A stretch of 64,000 nucleotides of DNA from Clostridiaceae bacterium (GTDB lineage Bacteria > Bacillota > Clostridia > Acetivibrionales > DTU013), in contig JAAYPO010000062.1 in assembly GCA_012519745.1 (NCBI GenBank), positions 1-64,000 of the forward strand. Direction: 5' to 3'. This document shows, piece by piece, positions 8,427 to 17,046 of the stretch (the stretch's first letter is position 1; every line of letters begins with the position of its first letter). The position numbers were made by a program, and so were the translations under genes. Below the pieces are notes generated by a model that saw nothing but the letters and a program-made list of their open reading frames with translations, searched no databases and was not told the origin of the DNA.

Positions 8427-9833
8427 ATGAAAGAGTTTATGGACGAAAATTTCCTGCTGCAGAATGAGACCGCGGTCAGGCTTTATCACGAGCATGCGAA
8501 GAACATGCCCATAATCGACTACCATTGTCATCTGAATCCGCGAGAGATCGCAGAAAATAAAAAATACAGTAATATCACAGAGATCTGGCTCGGAGGCGAC
8601 CATTACAAATGGCGTGCCATGCGTATAAATGGTGTGGATGAGAGGTATATTACCGGCGGCGCCGATGACAGGGACAAATTCTTCAAATGGGCTGAAACGA
8701 TTCAGTACTGTATTGGAAACCCGCTGTATCATTGGACGCATCTAGAGATGAGGCGTTTCTTTGGGATAGATCAGCTGCTGTCGCCTGAAACTGCCGAAGA
8801 AATCTGGATTAAATGCAATGAACTGCTCAAGCAGGACGGATTCTCGGCGAGAGAGCTCATCAGGCGATCGAATGTCAAGGCCTTATGCACGACAGATGAT
8901 CCTGTCGATACACTTGAGTATCATGATGTGATAAGAAGGGATGAGTCTTTTGGTGTCAAGGTGCTTCCGACATTCAGACCCGATAGGGCGATCAACATTG
9001 AAAGGGCAGGATTTGCCGAATGGCTGGCGAAGCTTGAAAAAGCATCGGGATCAGGTATAAGGAACTACAGTGATTTTAAGGATGCCCTGCTGGGCAGGCT
9101 GAACTATTTTAATGAAATGGGCTGCAGGATCTCCGATCATTCACTTGAGCCTCCTGTTTATGTTGACTGCACCGAGGCCGAGGTCTCCGCTGTTTTTGGC
9201 AAGGCTCTGGCAGGGAAGGCTCTTGCGATTGATGAAATAAAGAAATACAAGAGCAATCTGATGACCTTCCTTGGCACACAGTACCGCAGTATCGGGTGGG
9301 CAATGCAGCTGCATATCGGCTGTCTGAGAAATAACAACTCACGGCAATTTAGGCTGCTGGGGCCTGATGCAGGATATGACGCCATTGACGATATGAGTTT
9401 TGCATCGGCGTTGTCAAAACTGCTGGACAGTATAGAGGTCAACGGCGGACTGCCTAAAACCATCCTTTACTGTCTCAACCCAAGGGATAACGAAGTGATA
9501 GGCACTATTGCCGGATGTTTTCAAGGCGGCGGCATTCCCGGCAAGATACAGTTCGGGTCGGCATGGTGGTTCAATGATCAGCTGGACGGAATGAGAAAGC
9601 AAATGACCGCATTGGCCAATACAGGCCTGCTGAGCAGGTTTGTTGGGATGCTGACAGATTCCCGGAGCTTTTTGTCCTACACTCGCCATGAATATTTCAG
9701 AAGGATCCTTTGCAGCATACTCGGAGGATGGGCAGAAAACGGCGAGGCACCAAATGATATGAAGCTGCTGGGAAAAATGGCAGAAGACATAAGCTATAAT
9801 AATGCAAATAATTATTTCGGATTTGATGCATGA
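8427..9833 (+). CDS. uxaC: Glucuronate (uronate) isomerase
   Basis: It isomerises D-glucuronate to D-fructuronate and D-galacturonate to D-tagaturonate, the first cytoplasmic step of uronate use. The 468-residue length is normal. The amidohydrolase-fold His-x-His is in DYHCHLNPREIAEN (His33 and His35), followed by the family-typical WLGGDHYKWRAMR. Further landmarks are CTTDDP, TFRPDRA, the CLRNNNSR loop and WWFNDQLDGM near the C-terminus. It is the last gene of the uxuB-gnd-larA-like operon, about 100 bases after the previous stop, with GAGG just upstream of the start ATG. Confidence 0.95.
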   Translation: MKEFMDENFLLQNETAVRLYHEHAKNMPIIDYHCHLNPREIAENKKYSNITEIWLGGDHYKWRAMRINGVDERYITGGADDRDKFFKWAETIQYCIGNPLYHWTHLEMRRFFGIDQLLSPETAEEIWIKCNELLKQDGFSARELIRRSNVKALCTTDDPVDTLEYHDVIRRDESFGVKVLPTFRPDRAINIERAGFAEWLAKLEKASGSGIRNYSDFKDALLGRLNYFNEMGCRISDHSLEPPVYVDCTEAEVSAVFGKALAGKALAIDEIKKYKSNLMTFLGTQYRSIGWAMQLHIGCLRNNNSRQFRLLGPDAGYDAIDDMSFASALSKLLDSIEVNGGLPKTILYCLNPRDNEVIGTIAGCFQGGGIPGKIQFGSAWWFNDQLDGMRKQMTALANTGLLSRFVGMLTDSRSFLSYTRHEYFRRILCSILGGWAENGEAPNDMKLLGKMAEDISYNNANNYFGFDA

Positions 9834-9978
9834 TTTAGCTGCAGCGAGCAGGAGCAGATTTTCCGAGAGTTAAAGGCAGGGAAGGAGACCTGTCTTTCCT
9901 ATTTCCAGGAAATACCATATAACTCCAGAAATGAGCTATCCTTATATAGTAACCATACATTAAGTATTGAGGGGCTAT

Positions 9979-10287
9979 ATGAGGAAGCTGATAAAATCAA
10001 TAATAATACTGTCAGTTTTCGATGCGGCAGCTACTATTGCAGGTATCGAATTTAACTATATCAGTGAAGGCAATCCTGTTGTTGCGTCATTTGTGATCCA
10101 GGATCCCTTTGTGGTTTGTACCTTCGTATGTGTGATCGTTGTAGCTCTTATTTTGCTGGTATACCGATTTGGGAAAAAGATACGCTGGATAAAATACAGT
10201 CTTTACCTGATACTTGCCGTAAAAGCGGTGGTTGTATGCCTGCATGTGACAATGATCGCACTGGCTGTCGGAAAAGGGCTCATTTGA
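9979..10287 (+). CDS. Small membrane protein, DUF5658-like
   Basis: A 102-residue protein with three hydrophobic segments (about residues 4-22, 35-57 and 70-95). The stretch after the first helix, FDAAATIAGIEF then SEGNPV, resembles the D-x-x-x-T...E-x-NP pattern of DUF5658 membrane proteins, whose function is unknown. I chose ATG 9979 because GAGGGG (9969-9974) precedes it; a TTG at 9967 would add four residues but lies inside the ribosome site. It sits alone between uxaC and mazG and its transcription is unclear. Confidence 0.65.
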   Translation: MRKLIKSIIILSVFDAAATIAGIEFNYISEGNPVVASFVIQDPFVVCTFVCVIVVALILLVYRFGKKIRWIKYSLYLILAVKAVVVCLHVTMIALAVGKGLI

Positions 10288-10408
10288 TCTGTTTATTTTC
10301 ATGTTCAGTTGCTATCAGCGATAAAAATGGGATAAAATAAAGCAGGATAGTTGTACATCAGCTGTGTTGCGTACATTATTTATTTACATAAGTATGGGAG
10401 ATAATATT

Positions 10409-11203
10409 ATGCCGGAGAAAAAATACAGCTTCAACGACCTGTTGGAGATAATGGAAAAGCTGCGGGGAGAGGGCGGATGTCCCTGGGACAGGGAGCAGAC
10501 TCATGACAGCCTGCGTATCTATATGATCGAGGAGACATATGAGGTTCTCGAGGCGCTGGATGCAGGGGACAAGGACAAATTCTGCAACGAGCTTGGTGAT
10601 CTGCTGCTGCAGATAGTGTTCCATGCACAGATCGCCAGGGAGAATTGCGATTTTGACATAGGGGATGTGACAACGGAGGTTTGTCAAAAGCTGATATCGA
10701 GGCACCCGCATATTTTTGGAGATGTCAGGGCGGATACAGCCGATAAGGTAGTTGAGAATTGGGAGGCAATAAAAAAGAGGGAGAAAAAGCTGAAAAGTCA
10801 GACTGGTGTACTCAAGGATGTGCCTTCAAATCTTCCGGCATTGATGCGAAGCTACAAGGTCCAGCAAAAAGCAGCCCTGGTGGGATTCGACTGGGACGAT
10901 GTAGAAGATGCATTCAACAAGGTGGACGAGGAAATACAGGAGTTGCGGGATGTATATAAGAGTAATAATGTGGAAAGAATTACTGATGAATTGGGAGATG
11001 CATTCTTTGCTCTCGTCAATGTGTCCAGGTTCCTCAAGATCCAGCCGGAGCTGGCTCTTAACGGAACTATCGGCAAATTCATCAGACGCTTTGAGTATAT
11101 CGAACAGCAAAGCGCAAAAGCAGGCAGGAAGCTTGAAGATATGAGCCTGGCGGAGATGGATGAACTCTGGAACGAAGCAAAGCATAAGCTCCCGCAAAAG
11201 TAA
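10409..11203 (+). CDS. mazG: Nucleoside triphosphate pyrophosphohydrolase MazG
   Basis: It hydrolyses (d)NTPs to monophosphates and pyrophosphate and is thought to clean the nucleotide pool. The 264-residue protein carries two MazG modules. The N-terminal one has GGCPWDREQTHDSLR and the acidic metal-binding pairs EETYEVLEAL and NELGDLLLQIVFHAQ; the C-terminal one has DEIQEL-like and ITDELGDAFFALVNVSRF. ATG 10409 follows GGGAG by eight bases; the ORF can be extended to 10364 but without a ribosome site. It heads the conserved mazG-hup-rqcP-yabP-yabQ-divIC-yabR block, in the same order as in Bacillus. Confidence 0.95.
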   Translation: MPEKKYSFNDLLEIMEKLRGEGGCPWDREQTHDSLRIYMIEETYEVLEALDAGDKDKFCNELGDLLLQIVFHAQIARENCDFDIGDVTTEVCQKLISRHPHIFGDVRADTADKVVENWEAIKKREKKLKSQTGVLKDVPSNLPALMRSYKVQQKAALVGFDWDDVEDAFNKVDEEIQELRDVYKSNNVERITDELGDAFFALVNVSRFLKIQPELALNGTIGKFIRRFEYIEQQSAKAGRKLEDMSLAEMDELWNEAKHKLPQK

Positions 11204-11230
11204 TTGCCGATAAGTATAGGAGGGAATTGG

Positions 11231-11506
11231 ATGAATAAATCCGAATTGGTAAGGAGTATGTCTGAGAAGGGCGACATAACAAAAACAGACGCGGAGAAGG
11301 CATTGAATGCTTTTATGGAAAGCGTCGAAGAGGCGCTGGTCAATGGTGATAGGGTCCAGCTGGTAGGTTTCGGGACATTTGAGGTAAGGGAGAGGGCTGC
11401 CAGGAAGGGCAGAAATCCCCAGACAAAAAAGGAGATAACCATTGAGGCATCAAAGGCGCCTGTATTTAGAGTCGGGAAGGCTCTGAAGGATATGGTCAAT
11501 AAATGA
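11231..11506 (+). CDS. hup: HU-family DNA-binding protein
   Basis: A 91-residue histone-like protein that bends and compacts DNA as a dimer. It is full length: the N-terminal helices [21 protein letters not shown] lead into the [19 protein letters not shown] beta-arm entry, and the arm ends with [11 protein letters not shown]. The start ATG 11231 has AGGAGGG five to ten bases upstream; the upstream ATG at 11204 only extends into the mazG junction. It follows mazG by 27 bases and precedes rqcP, as in many Clostridia. Confidence 0.97.
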   Translation: MNKSELVRSMSEKGDITKTDAEKALNAFMESVEEALVNGDRVQLVGFGTFEVRERAARKGRNPQTKKEITIEASKAPVFRVGKALKDMVNK

Positions 11507-11617
11507 CCTTATCTGCAGGTGATATGAGCCGGATCGGTTGGCGGGGCAGTACAGGACCGTTTGTGAAAGTGGTCCGGAGCAAGCATTAACAAGACAGAGT
11601 ATTGAGGGGATGTTTTT

Positions 11618-11857
11618 ATGAGGATCGATAAGTACTTAAAGGTCTCCAGGCTGATAAAGCGGCGCACGCTTGCAAATGAGGCCTGTGAAGCAGGGCGTGT
11701 TTCGATAAACGGAAAGACTGTCAAACCCGGAGCAGAAGTCAAAATAGGAGACATGATCGAAATACGTTTTGGAAGCAGCCTGACAAAGGTCGAGGTCACA
11801 TCAATCGCAGAACATGTAACAAAAGAGGGATCTAAGGATATGTATGTGATCAGATAG
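11618..11857 (+). CDS. rqcP: S4-domain RNA-binding protein RqcP (YabO type)
   Basis: A 79-residue protein consisting of one S4 RNA-binding fold: MRIDKYLKVSRLIKRRTLA (basic helix pair), then VSINGKTVKPGAEVKIGD. Proteins of this type are the ribosome quality-control partner of RqcH in Firmicutes, helping C-terminal alanine tailing on obstructed 50S subunits. Its small size, starting with M-R-I/L-D-K-Y-L, and its location between hup and yabP are both typical. Ribosome site GAGGGGA lies ahead of ATG 11618. Confidence 0.93.
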   Translation: MRIDKYLKVSRLIKRRTLANEACEAGRVSINGKTVKPGAEVKIGDMIEIRFGSSLTKVEVTSIAEHVTKEGSKDMYVIR

Positions 11858-12048
11858 CACGCAGCTGCGGCCCTGAACTGCAGAATATGTGGAGAAAATC
11901 CCTGAAGGGTTTGTATTTACGCCCCGATGGGATTTCTTCGTTTTATGGCAGCTGGCATTATATTTATTGTACATGCATATATATTAATGTACACAGCCAT
12001 GTATTCTTGCATGTAACTGGCCAATCAGCTATAAATGGGAGGGTCGAA

Positions 12049-12342
12049 ATGATCGAGGATAAGAAAATTCCAAAGCCCAAGGTCCAGAACATCATTCTTG
12101 AAAACAGAGAAAAGCTGAATGTTTCAGGCGTTATAGATGTAGAGAGCTTTAATGACGAGTGTGTAATAGTCGATACCGAGCTTGGGGTACTGATCATAAA
12201 AGGTGTAGATCTGCACATAAACAAACTCAATATCGACAGCTCGGAGCTTGGGATCGAAGGGGAGATCATCAGCTGTGAGTATTCTGACAGGGAAGGATCG
12301 AGGAACAAGGGTGGAGGATTCTTCGCCCGGATGTTCAAATGA
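12049..12342 (+). CDS. yabP: Sporulation protein YabP
   Basis: A 97-residue soluble protein of the YabP/YqfC spore-coat family, needed in Bacillus for spore cortex or envelope formation. It starts with a basic region, then NIILENREKLNVSGV and the family-typical VIVDTELGVLIIKG and LHINKLNIDS. ATG 12049 is chosen because GGGAGGG (12037-12043) precedes it by five bases; an in-frame start at 11887 would give an unrelated extension. It overlaps yabQ by four bases (ATGA). Related genes are transcribed by sigma-E in the mother cell; the 190 bases upstream probably hold such a promoter, but I could not assign it. Confidence 0.93.
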   Translation: MIEDKKIPKPKVQNIILENREKLNVSGVIDVESFNDECVIVDTELGVLIIKGVDLHINKLNIDSSELGIEGEIISCEYSDREGSRNKGGGFFARMFK

Positions 12343-13004
12343 TACTGTCGGTCAGCGAGCAGGTAATAGTATTTTTATGGACAACGGTATGCGGCATGGC
12401 AGCTGCATTTGTCTATGATCTGTTCAGGATATTCAGAAAGGCTGTGAAAACCGGCAGCCTGGTGACCTTTGTACAGGATGTGCTGTACTGGCTCATTGTT
12501 GCTGTCATCATGTCTATCACCGTTTTCTACAGCAACGACGGTGAGCTCAGGGGTTTCTTATTCCTTGGTGCCTTTATAGGAGCTGTGTTGTATGCTCTGA
12601 TGTTCAGCCGGGTGATAATGAGTTCATCGCTATTCATTATTAAAGTGACAGTAAAAACAATAAAGATCATATCATTTATTGTGTCGTACCCTTTTAGAAT
12701 GCTGCTAAGGCTGATTGCTATACCTGCACGCAAGTTGGCAGAGATAAGTGCATCTGAAATCAGGAAGGCAAGAGAAAAAAGCAGGGCAAATAAAGAAAGG
12801 GCAAGGGCGGAGAAAGCAATCAGAGCGGCAGCAAGGGCGGAGAAATCAAAAAGCAATAAAGCTAACAGGCCTAAAGCAGATAATGATAAAACAAGCAGGG
12901 TGAAACTAAGCAAAAGGATGAAGCGAAAGGTGAAATCGATACTCGCCGGCAGGGTGTTCAGCCGGAAAAAGAGGAAAATCAGCCGAAAAGCGAGCATTTT
13001 ATGA
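12339..13004 (+). CDS. yabQ: Spore cortex biosynthesis membrane protein YabQ
   Basis: A 221-residue membrane protein with several hydrophobic segments in its first 110 residues (about 8-26, 44-62, 72-90 and a fourth near 95-112). VYDLFRIFRKA after the first helix is the family hallmark. The last 90 residues are extremely Lys/Arg-rich (for example KARAEK-type repeats and KRMKRKVK), longer than in Bacillus YabQ and probably disordered on the cytoplasmic side. It is translationally coupled to yabP by a four-base overlap. In Bacillus it is needed for cortex formation. Confidence 0.92.
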   Translation: MILSVSEQVIVFLWTTVCGMAAAFVYDLFRIFRKAVKTGSLVTFVQDVLYWLIVAVIMSITVFYSNDGELRGFLFLGAFIGAVLYALMFSRVIMSSSLFIIKVTVKTIKIISFIVSYPFRMLLRLIAIPARKLAEISASEIRKAREKSRANKERARAEKAIRAAARAEKSKSNKANRPKADNDKTSRVKLSKRMKRKVKSILAGRVFSRKKRKISRKASIL

Positions 13005-13170
13005 AGATTTCAGCCGGTGAAGCAGGATTTTTGAAGGCCGCATAGAATTTATATAATATGTGGGCATTTCTATCAAGATATGCCGGGAAAAAGACGATAC
13101 TATCATACATATGAGTAAAGTGCAATTGAGTAACAGGAGATGAAATCTCCATACCGGGGAGTATCAGCTG

Positions 13171-13449
13171 ATGAAAAAAAACAAGAAGTCAACAGTAGGA
13201 GTATATGTTTTACTCGTAATATTTCTTTATTTATCATATATCGCTGTGAGCCAGCAGAAATTGCTGTATGCCAAAGGCCTTGAATTGGTCAGGATCGAGG
13301 ACAAAATAGAGCACGAAAAAGAGCTGAATGAAATATTGGCAAAAGAAAAAGAAATGATACAAAGTGATGAATATGTAGAAAAAATTGCCCGGGAAAAACT
13401 TGGAATGGTGAAGAAAAATGAAAGGGTTTATGTAGACATCGGCAAATAG
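13171..13449 (+). CDS. divIC: FtsB/DivIC-type septum formation initiator
   Basis: A 92-residue bitopic protein: a short basic cytoplasmic start, one membrane helix (about residues 9-25, VYVLLVIFLYLSYIAV), then a coiled-coil extracytoplasmic domain (residues about 35-70, Glu/Lys-rich) and the conserved ending YVEKIAREKLGMV. It works with FtsL and DivIB/FtsQ in the divisome. The place after yabQ and before the S1-domain gene matches the Bacillus order. Confidence 0.92.
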   Translation: MKKNKKSTVGVYVLLVIFLYLSYIAVSQQKLLYAKGLELVRIEDKIEHEKELNEILAKEKEMIQSDEYVEKIAREKLGMVKKNERVYVDIGK

Positions 13450-13492
13450 CACATCTTCTTCTAAAAATCTTGTAACGCCTATATATACAGGC

Positions 13493-13521
13493 TTGACGAA
13501 TATTTCCATATACTATATAAT
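13493..13521 (+). promoter_or_regulatory. Sigma-A promoter for the S1-domain gene
   Basis: TTGACG (13493-13498), 17-base spacer, TATAAT (13516-13521). The expected start near 13528 leaves a leader of about 75 bases before the ATG at 13602. Confidence 0.75.
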
Positions 13522-13601
13522 CGAATTGCTAATTTAAGGAGCGGATAGCAGCCCATAATGAATGACAGTGACTGTTTTGCATAAGGAGGATCTTTTTTTG
13601 T

Positions 13602-14027
13602 ATGCTTGTTGAGGTTGGTAGCATAGTCGAGGGAAAGGTATCCGGAATAACAAATTTTGGAGCCTTTATCCAACTGCCTGGTGGAAAAACAGGATTGGTT
13701 CACATTTCTGAGATCGCTGAGGAATACGTCAAGGACATCAAAAATCATTTACATGAAAATCAGGAAGTCAAGGTAAGAGTACTTTCGATGGATAACGGTA
13801 AAATAAGCCTGTCTATAAAAAAGGCCATCGAACGCAATACTGCTCCCAGGACAGCCAGACCGCCCGCTGAGATAGATTGGGGCAAAAATGCCAATGAGGC
13901 CCTGTCATTTGAGGATCGCCTTGCAAAGTTCATGAAGGACAGCGACGAAAGGATCCATGATCTAAAAAAGAACTTCGAATCAAAGCGGGGAAGCGGTGGA
14001 TACCGCAGATCCGGTCAGTATTTCTAG
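13602..14027 (+). CDS. yabR: S1 RNA-binding domain protein (YabR / general stress protein 13 type)
   Basis: A 141-residue protein. Residues 5-75 are one S1 domain: VGSIVEGKVSGITNFGAF, then GLVHISEIAEEYV and the closing GKISLSIKKA. The rest is a low-complexity linker with a basic tail (KRGSGGYRRSGQYF). Such proteins bind RNA or the ribosome; the precise job is unclear. AAGGAGGA (13583-13590) precedes ATG 13602 by 11 bases. It is the last gene of the conserved block; in many relatives spoIIE follows the tRNA genes, but here a chemoreceptor does. Confidence 0.93.
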   Translation: MLVEVGSIVEGKVSGITNFGAFIQLPGGKTGLVHISEIAEEYVKDIKNHLHENQEVKVRVLSMDNGKISLSIKKAIERNTAPRTARPPAEIDWGKNANEALSFEDRLAKFMKDSDERIHDLKKNFESKRGSGGYRRSGQYF

Positions 14028-14051
14028 GGAATTTGTGGAGGTATGTTCCAC

Positions 14052-14080
14052 TTGCTTTTAGATAGAGGCGGTGTTATTAT
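14052..14080 (+). promoter_or_regulatory. Promoter of tRNA-Leu
   Basis: TTGCTT (14052-14057), 17 bases, TATTAT (14075-14080), ending 20 bases before the mature tRNA. Confidence 0.6.
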
Positions 14081-14100
14081 ATTGTAGTTATATTTTATAT

Positions 14101-14188
14101 GCCGAAGTGGCGGAACTGGCAGACGCACAGGACTTAAAATCCTGCGGCCCTTAAAGCCGTACCGGTTCGATCCCGGTCTTCGGCACCA
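14101..14188 (+). tRNA. tRNA-Leu (anticodon UAA), CCA encoded
   Basis: GCCGAAG (14101-14107) pairs with CTTCGGC (14178-14184), followed by discriminator A and encoded CCA. The anticodon stem-loop reads CAGGA-CTTAAAA-TCCTG, giving anticodon TAA. A long variable arm (class II) and the T-loop GGTTCGATCCC are present. Length 88 with CCA. Confidence 0.96.
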
Positions 14189-14190
14189 GA

Positions 14191-14349
14191 TATGGGATCG
14201 GAAGCATCTTGAATGTTGCCCGGTCCTTATTTTTTATGGAGCCTGAAAAGCTGCAGCCTGGAGAAGCCCTTAACGATGATGAAGGCGTCCGAAATATGAA
14301 AAACCTCAGGCAGAATATGGCCTGGCTGCTAAAGAAGATACATGCATAG
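14191..14349 (+). pseudogene. C-terminal remnant of a flavodoxin-family gene abutting tRNA-Leu
   Basis: Directly after the CCA of tRNA-Leu an open frame runs about 53 codons to TAG 14347-14349. Its end, with EALNDDEGVRNMKNLRQNMA and WLLKKIHA, looks like the C-terminus of flavodoxin-like/NADPH-dependent FMN reductase proteins, which commonly end in a GRNMAWLLK-type helix. The rest of the gene is missing and there is no ribosome site before the internal ATG 14236, so it is a fragment. Its start at the tRNA 3' end suggests an old integration or deletion at that site. The family call is by eye. Confidence 0.5.
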
Positions 14350-14571
14350 AAAAGTATGCATAAATACATGAGAATAGGCATAAGCATTTTGGTAGAGTAA
14401 TTGGGAGCGCGGCGGCGATTTCAGGGTAGAGTTTATTTTTTTCAAATGAGGAAGGCTTACGAGGGAAATATTGTCGGCTGAATTTTCTTGACTTCCTGTA
14501 ATCCTTGTGCTATCCTAAATAGGCACAGTAAGTGCGGGACGTATTTGATTAACAAAATAATTTTTTAACGA
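14350..14571. other. Intergenic stretch between the gene remnant and tRNA-fMet
   Basis: Together with the remnant this forms a 383-base gap between the two tRNA genes. It holds the fMet promoter near its right end and otherwise no convincing coding frame, hairpin or repeat. Confidence 0.5.
14488..14516 (+). promoter_or_regulatory. Promoter of tRNA-fMet
   Basis: TTGACT (14488-14493), 17 bases, TATCCT (14511-14516), about 55 bases ahead of the mature tRNA. Confidence 0.6.
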
Positions 14572-14648
<77 letters not shown>

Positions 14649-14653
14649 AAACA

Positions 14654-14701
14654 GATACCGCAGATCGATACAATGTTATCTTTCTGCGGTATCGTTTTTT
14701 T
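14654..14701 (+). terminator. Rho-independent terminator of tRNA-fMet
   Basis: An 11-base perfect stem, GATACCGCAGA (14654-14664) with TCTGCGGTATC (14683-14693), followed by G and seven T residues. This is the clearest intrinsic terminator in the window. Confidence 0.9.
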
Positions 14702-14710
14702 ATACTCTGT

Positions 14711-14721
14711 AAGCCTGACCC
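14711..14721. repeat. Second copy of the AAGCCTGACCC arm
   Basis: Eleven bases identical to the right arm of the palindrome at 3229-3254, placed three bases beyond the stop of a leftward gene, as the first copy is five bases beyond one. The left arm is missing here. Confidence 0.4.
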
Positions 14722-14723
14722 AG

Positions 14724-16754
14724 TTACACCTTGAATTTTGCCACTACTTCCAAGAGACGGTCGGCGCTTTCCCTGGAGAGGTCCGCTTGTCTGAGGACCT
14801 TGCCGGATGTAACGACGACCTCGGATGCCTTTTGGGCGATGTTGGTCGTGCCATTGGCGCCTTCATTTGTCGCATTGGTTATTTCATCAATAGCCTGCAT
14901 TATGTTGTGTATAGAGGCCAGCAGTTCTTCTGAAGTCGCGCTAAGATCGCTGACAAGTTCGCCTACTGTATTGGCGTCACTGTTGTATTGCTCAGCAGAT
15001 GATAGCATTGTGTCATAGTCCTTGTTAACGTCCTCGGACATGAAGGTCAGCAGCTCGTTTGCACTATCCGACAGGTTCTTTACAGAGGCGACGACGGTTT
15101 TCGTTTCGCTTTGGATCTGCATTACTGCCACCTTAGACTCCTCGGCCAGCTTTCTTATTTCTTCGGCTACCACACTGAAGCCTTTTCCGTTTTCTCCTGC
15201 TCTTGCAGCTTCGATTGCCGCATTTAGTGCCAGAAGGTTTGTCTGTGCGGCTATCTGCATGATAGTTTCAGAGAAAATACCGATATTGTCCACTGACTTT
15301 GACTCCTCTAGCGCTCTTTGCAGTCTTTCACTGGTTTGATTGAAAATATCGGCAGCATTCTTTTTCGAGGAATAGAAGTTGTTCTTAATATGCTCGGCTC
15401 TATTGTTTATATCATGTGCTGTGGCTGCTCCGTTGGATGCTTTTTCCGCGATGGACTCCACTGCCGATTCTATCTCAACGGAGGTAGCGTTCATTTCTTC
15501 AGATGAAGCTGCTGTTTCCTGCATACCGGCGGAAAGCTGCTCGGTGGTTGCCGATACCTCCTGTATATCGTTGTTAAGACGGAAGATATATTCCTTTACC
15601 TTGTTTACAGAAGCTTCCACTCCTTGCGACTCTTCCCTCACCCTTGTTATGATTTTTCTGAACTCGTCCTTCAGGTGCATTATCGAGGTTGTCATTCTGC
15701 CGATTTCATCATTTTTACCCGCTGCAGCCTTTATGCTGTCCGTATCTTCACAGGCAAGGTCAAGCTCAGCCATTTTGCCGGCCATATCTGTCACTGCGGA
15801 TATTGGCTTTGATATCGAGCCGGATATGAAGAAGGCTGCTATCAGGCTGACAATTGTGAAGAAAATGAGTATGATGATCGTGTAAATGCCCAGCTGATAC
15901 ATGCTTTCAAAGATTTCCGATTGTGGTGCCGTGACACCCAGATACCAGTCCAATCCCGGTATAGAGGTGAAGCCCATGAGCTTCTCTGCTCCTCTGAATG
16001 AGTAAGAGCCCTTGCCGGTCTCTCCATTCACCATCCTTTTGTGTAAGCTCACCAGCTCTTTCAGTGACGGATCCTCCTGCAGTTTTTCAAAGCTGTTGTA
16101 CATGTCAATGACCATGGACCGGTCCTCGTGAGAAACTACAGTGCCCTGGCCATTGATTATAAAGGAGTTGCCCATCTTTCCATACTTGACACCGTCCGTT
16201 ATTTCGGATATGGTTTCAGCCGAAACCGCCGCTGTCAGCACACCGGCTATCTTTCCATTATGATATACAGGTACTGCATACACGACGACGACAGAATTGT
16301 CATTTTTACTCACAAGGGGATCGGAAATGACCCTTTCACCCTTGGCAGCCCTGATGAAGTAATCCCTCTCTTTCAGATTATTGGTATTTCCATCCGTAGT
16401 TCTGCCATTGCCCTCAAGATCTACGACAGTCATTCTCACATAGTCATTTTCCCTGACTTCTTCCATCAATATCTGAAGCTTTTCCTCCCATGGACTGCTC
16501 ATATCTGATATTTTGCTGTTTCGTGCGATAGTTTCCATCACATCAAGATATCTGGCAACTTGTTTTTCTACAATGTGTGATCCATTTTCAGCCATCTGGA
16601 CCAGGGACTCCTCGATCTTGTCCTGTAGTATCCACGATCCCAGGAAGTACATGATTCCCCCAAGGGTGAGGCAAATAATCAGAGACATGCCGCCGATAAT
16701 CAGCATTAATTTGAGTCTGATGCTTCCTGCTCCTGATTTTTCCATAGCCCGCAT
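14724..16754 (-). CDS. Methyl-accepting chemotaxis protein with Cache sensor domain
   Basis: A classical 676-residue chemoreceptor: first membrane helix about residues 15-38; an extracytoplasmic double-Cache domain from about 48 to 285 with the family pattern [18 protein letters not shown]; second helix about 289-311; a HAMP domain beginning [16 protein letters not shown]; then the long signalling hairpin with [20 protein letters not shown] and [16 protein letters not shown]. Cache domains of this type often bind amino acids or organic acids, and an amino-acid ABC transporter is divergent next door, which hints at the ligand. AAGGAGA precedes the start. It reads toward the tRNA genes. Confidence 0.95.
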   Translation of the reverse strand: MRAMEKSGAGSIRLKLMLIIGGMSLIICLTLGGIMYFLGSWILQDKIEESLVQMAENGSHIVEKQVARYLDVMETIARNSKISDMSSPWEEKLQILMEEVRENDYVRMTVVDLEGNGRTTDGNTNNLKERDYFIRAAKGERVISDPLVSKNDNSVVVVYAVPVYHNGKIAGVLTAAVSAETISEITDGVKYGKMGNSFIINGQGTVVSHEDRSMVIDMYNSFEKLQEDPSLKELVSLHKRMVNGETGKGSYSFRGAEKLMGFTSIPGLDWYLGVTAPQSEIFESMYQLGIYTIIILIFFTIVSLIAAFFISGSISKPISAVTDMAGKMAELDLACEDTDSIKAAAGKNDEIGRMTTSIMHLKDEFRKIITRVREESQGVEASVNKVKEYIFRLNNDIQEVSATTEQLSAGMQETAASSEEMNATSVEIESAVESIAEKASNGAATAHDINNRAEHIKNNFYSSKKNAADIFNQTSERLQRALEESKSVDNIGIFSETIMQIAAQTNLLALNAAIEAARAGENGKGFSVVAEEIRKLAEESKVAVMQIQSETKTVVASVKNLSDSANELLTFMSEDVNKDYDTMLSSAEQYNSDANTVGELVSDLSATSEELLASIHNIMQAIDEITNATNEGANGTTNIAQKASEVVVTSGKVLRQADLSRESADRLLEVVAKFKV

Positions 16755-17046
16755 AATATTTCTCCTTATTAGTTGAAGTTATTTTATTAAATTGTAGGCA
16801 GCTAATAAAACACATATCAGTCAACATAAAATAAATGCGGCCATTACGGGACATACCGCAAGCTGACTAGTGTTTGTCACAATTCTATTTCCCAGACCAT
16901 GACAAGTCTAAACACAATTTTGAGCCTGACTCTTGATTTAAATATAATCCTGTGGTATAAATATATCATCGATTTAGCGTGGTAAAGCGACAAAACATTA
17001 AATCGTTACCAAAAATTAGTCAGAATGTTGTGGGGGAGAGACAAAT
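16755..17046. other. Divergent intergenic region, chemoreceptor and amino-acid transporter
   Basis: The 292-base gap carries the transporter promoter (listed separately). A leftward promoter for the chemoreceptor must also be here but I could not place one. No sigma-D element, riboswitch or T-box was recognised. Confidence 0.4.
16933..16961 (+). promoter_or_regulatory. Promoter of the amino-acid ABC operon
   Basis: TTGATT (16933-16938), 17 bases, TATAAA (16956-16961). The leader to ATG 17047 is about 80 bases and ends in a GGGGGAGAG ribosome site. Confidence 0.6.

Noticed and set aside
12007-12035. TTGCAT-17-TATAAA promoter for yabP
   Set aside because: The start would fall inside the ribosome site of yabP, leaving no usable leader; probably chance.
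16755-17046. Riboswitch or T-box ahead of the amino-acid transporter
   Set aside because: No specifier stem, antiterminator motif or conserved aptamer core could be recognised.
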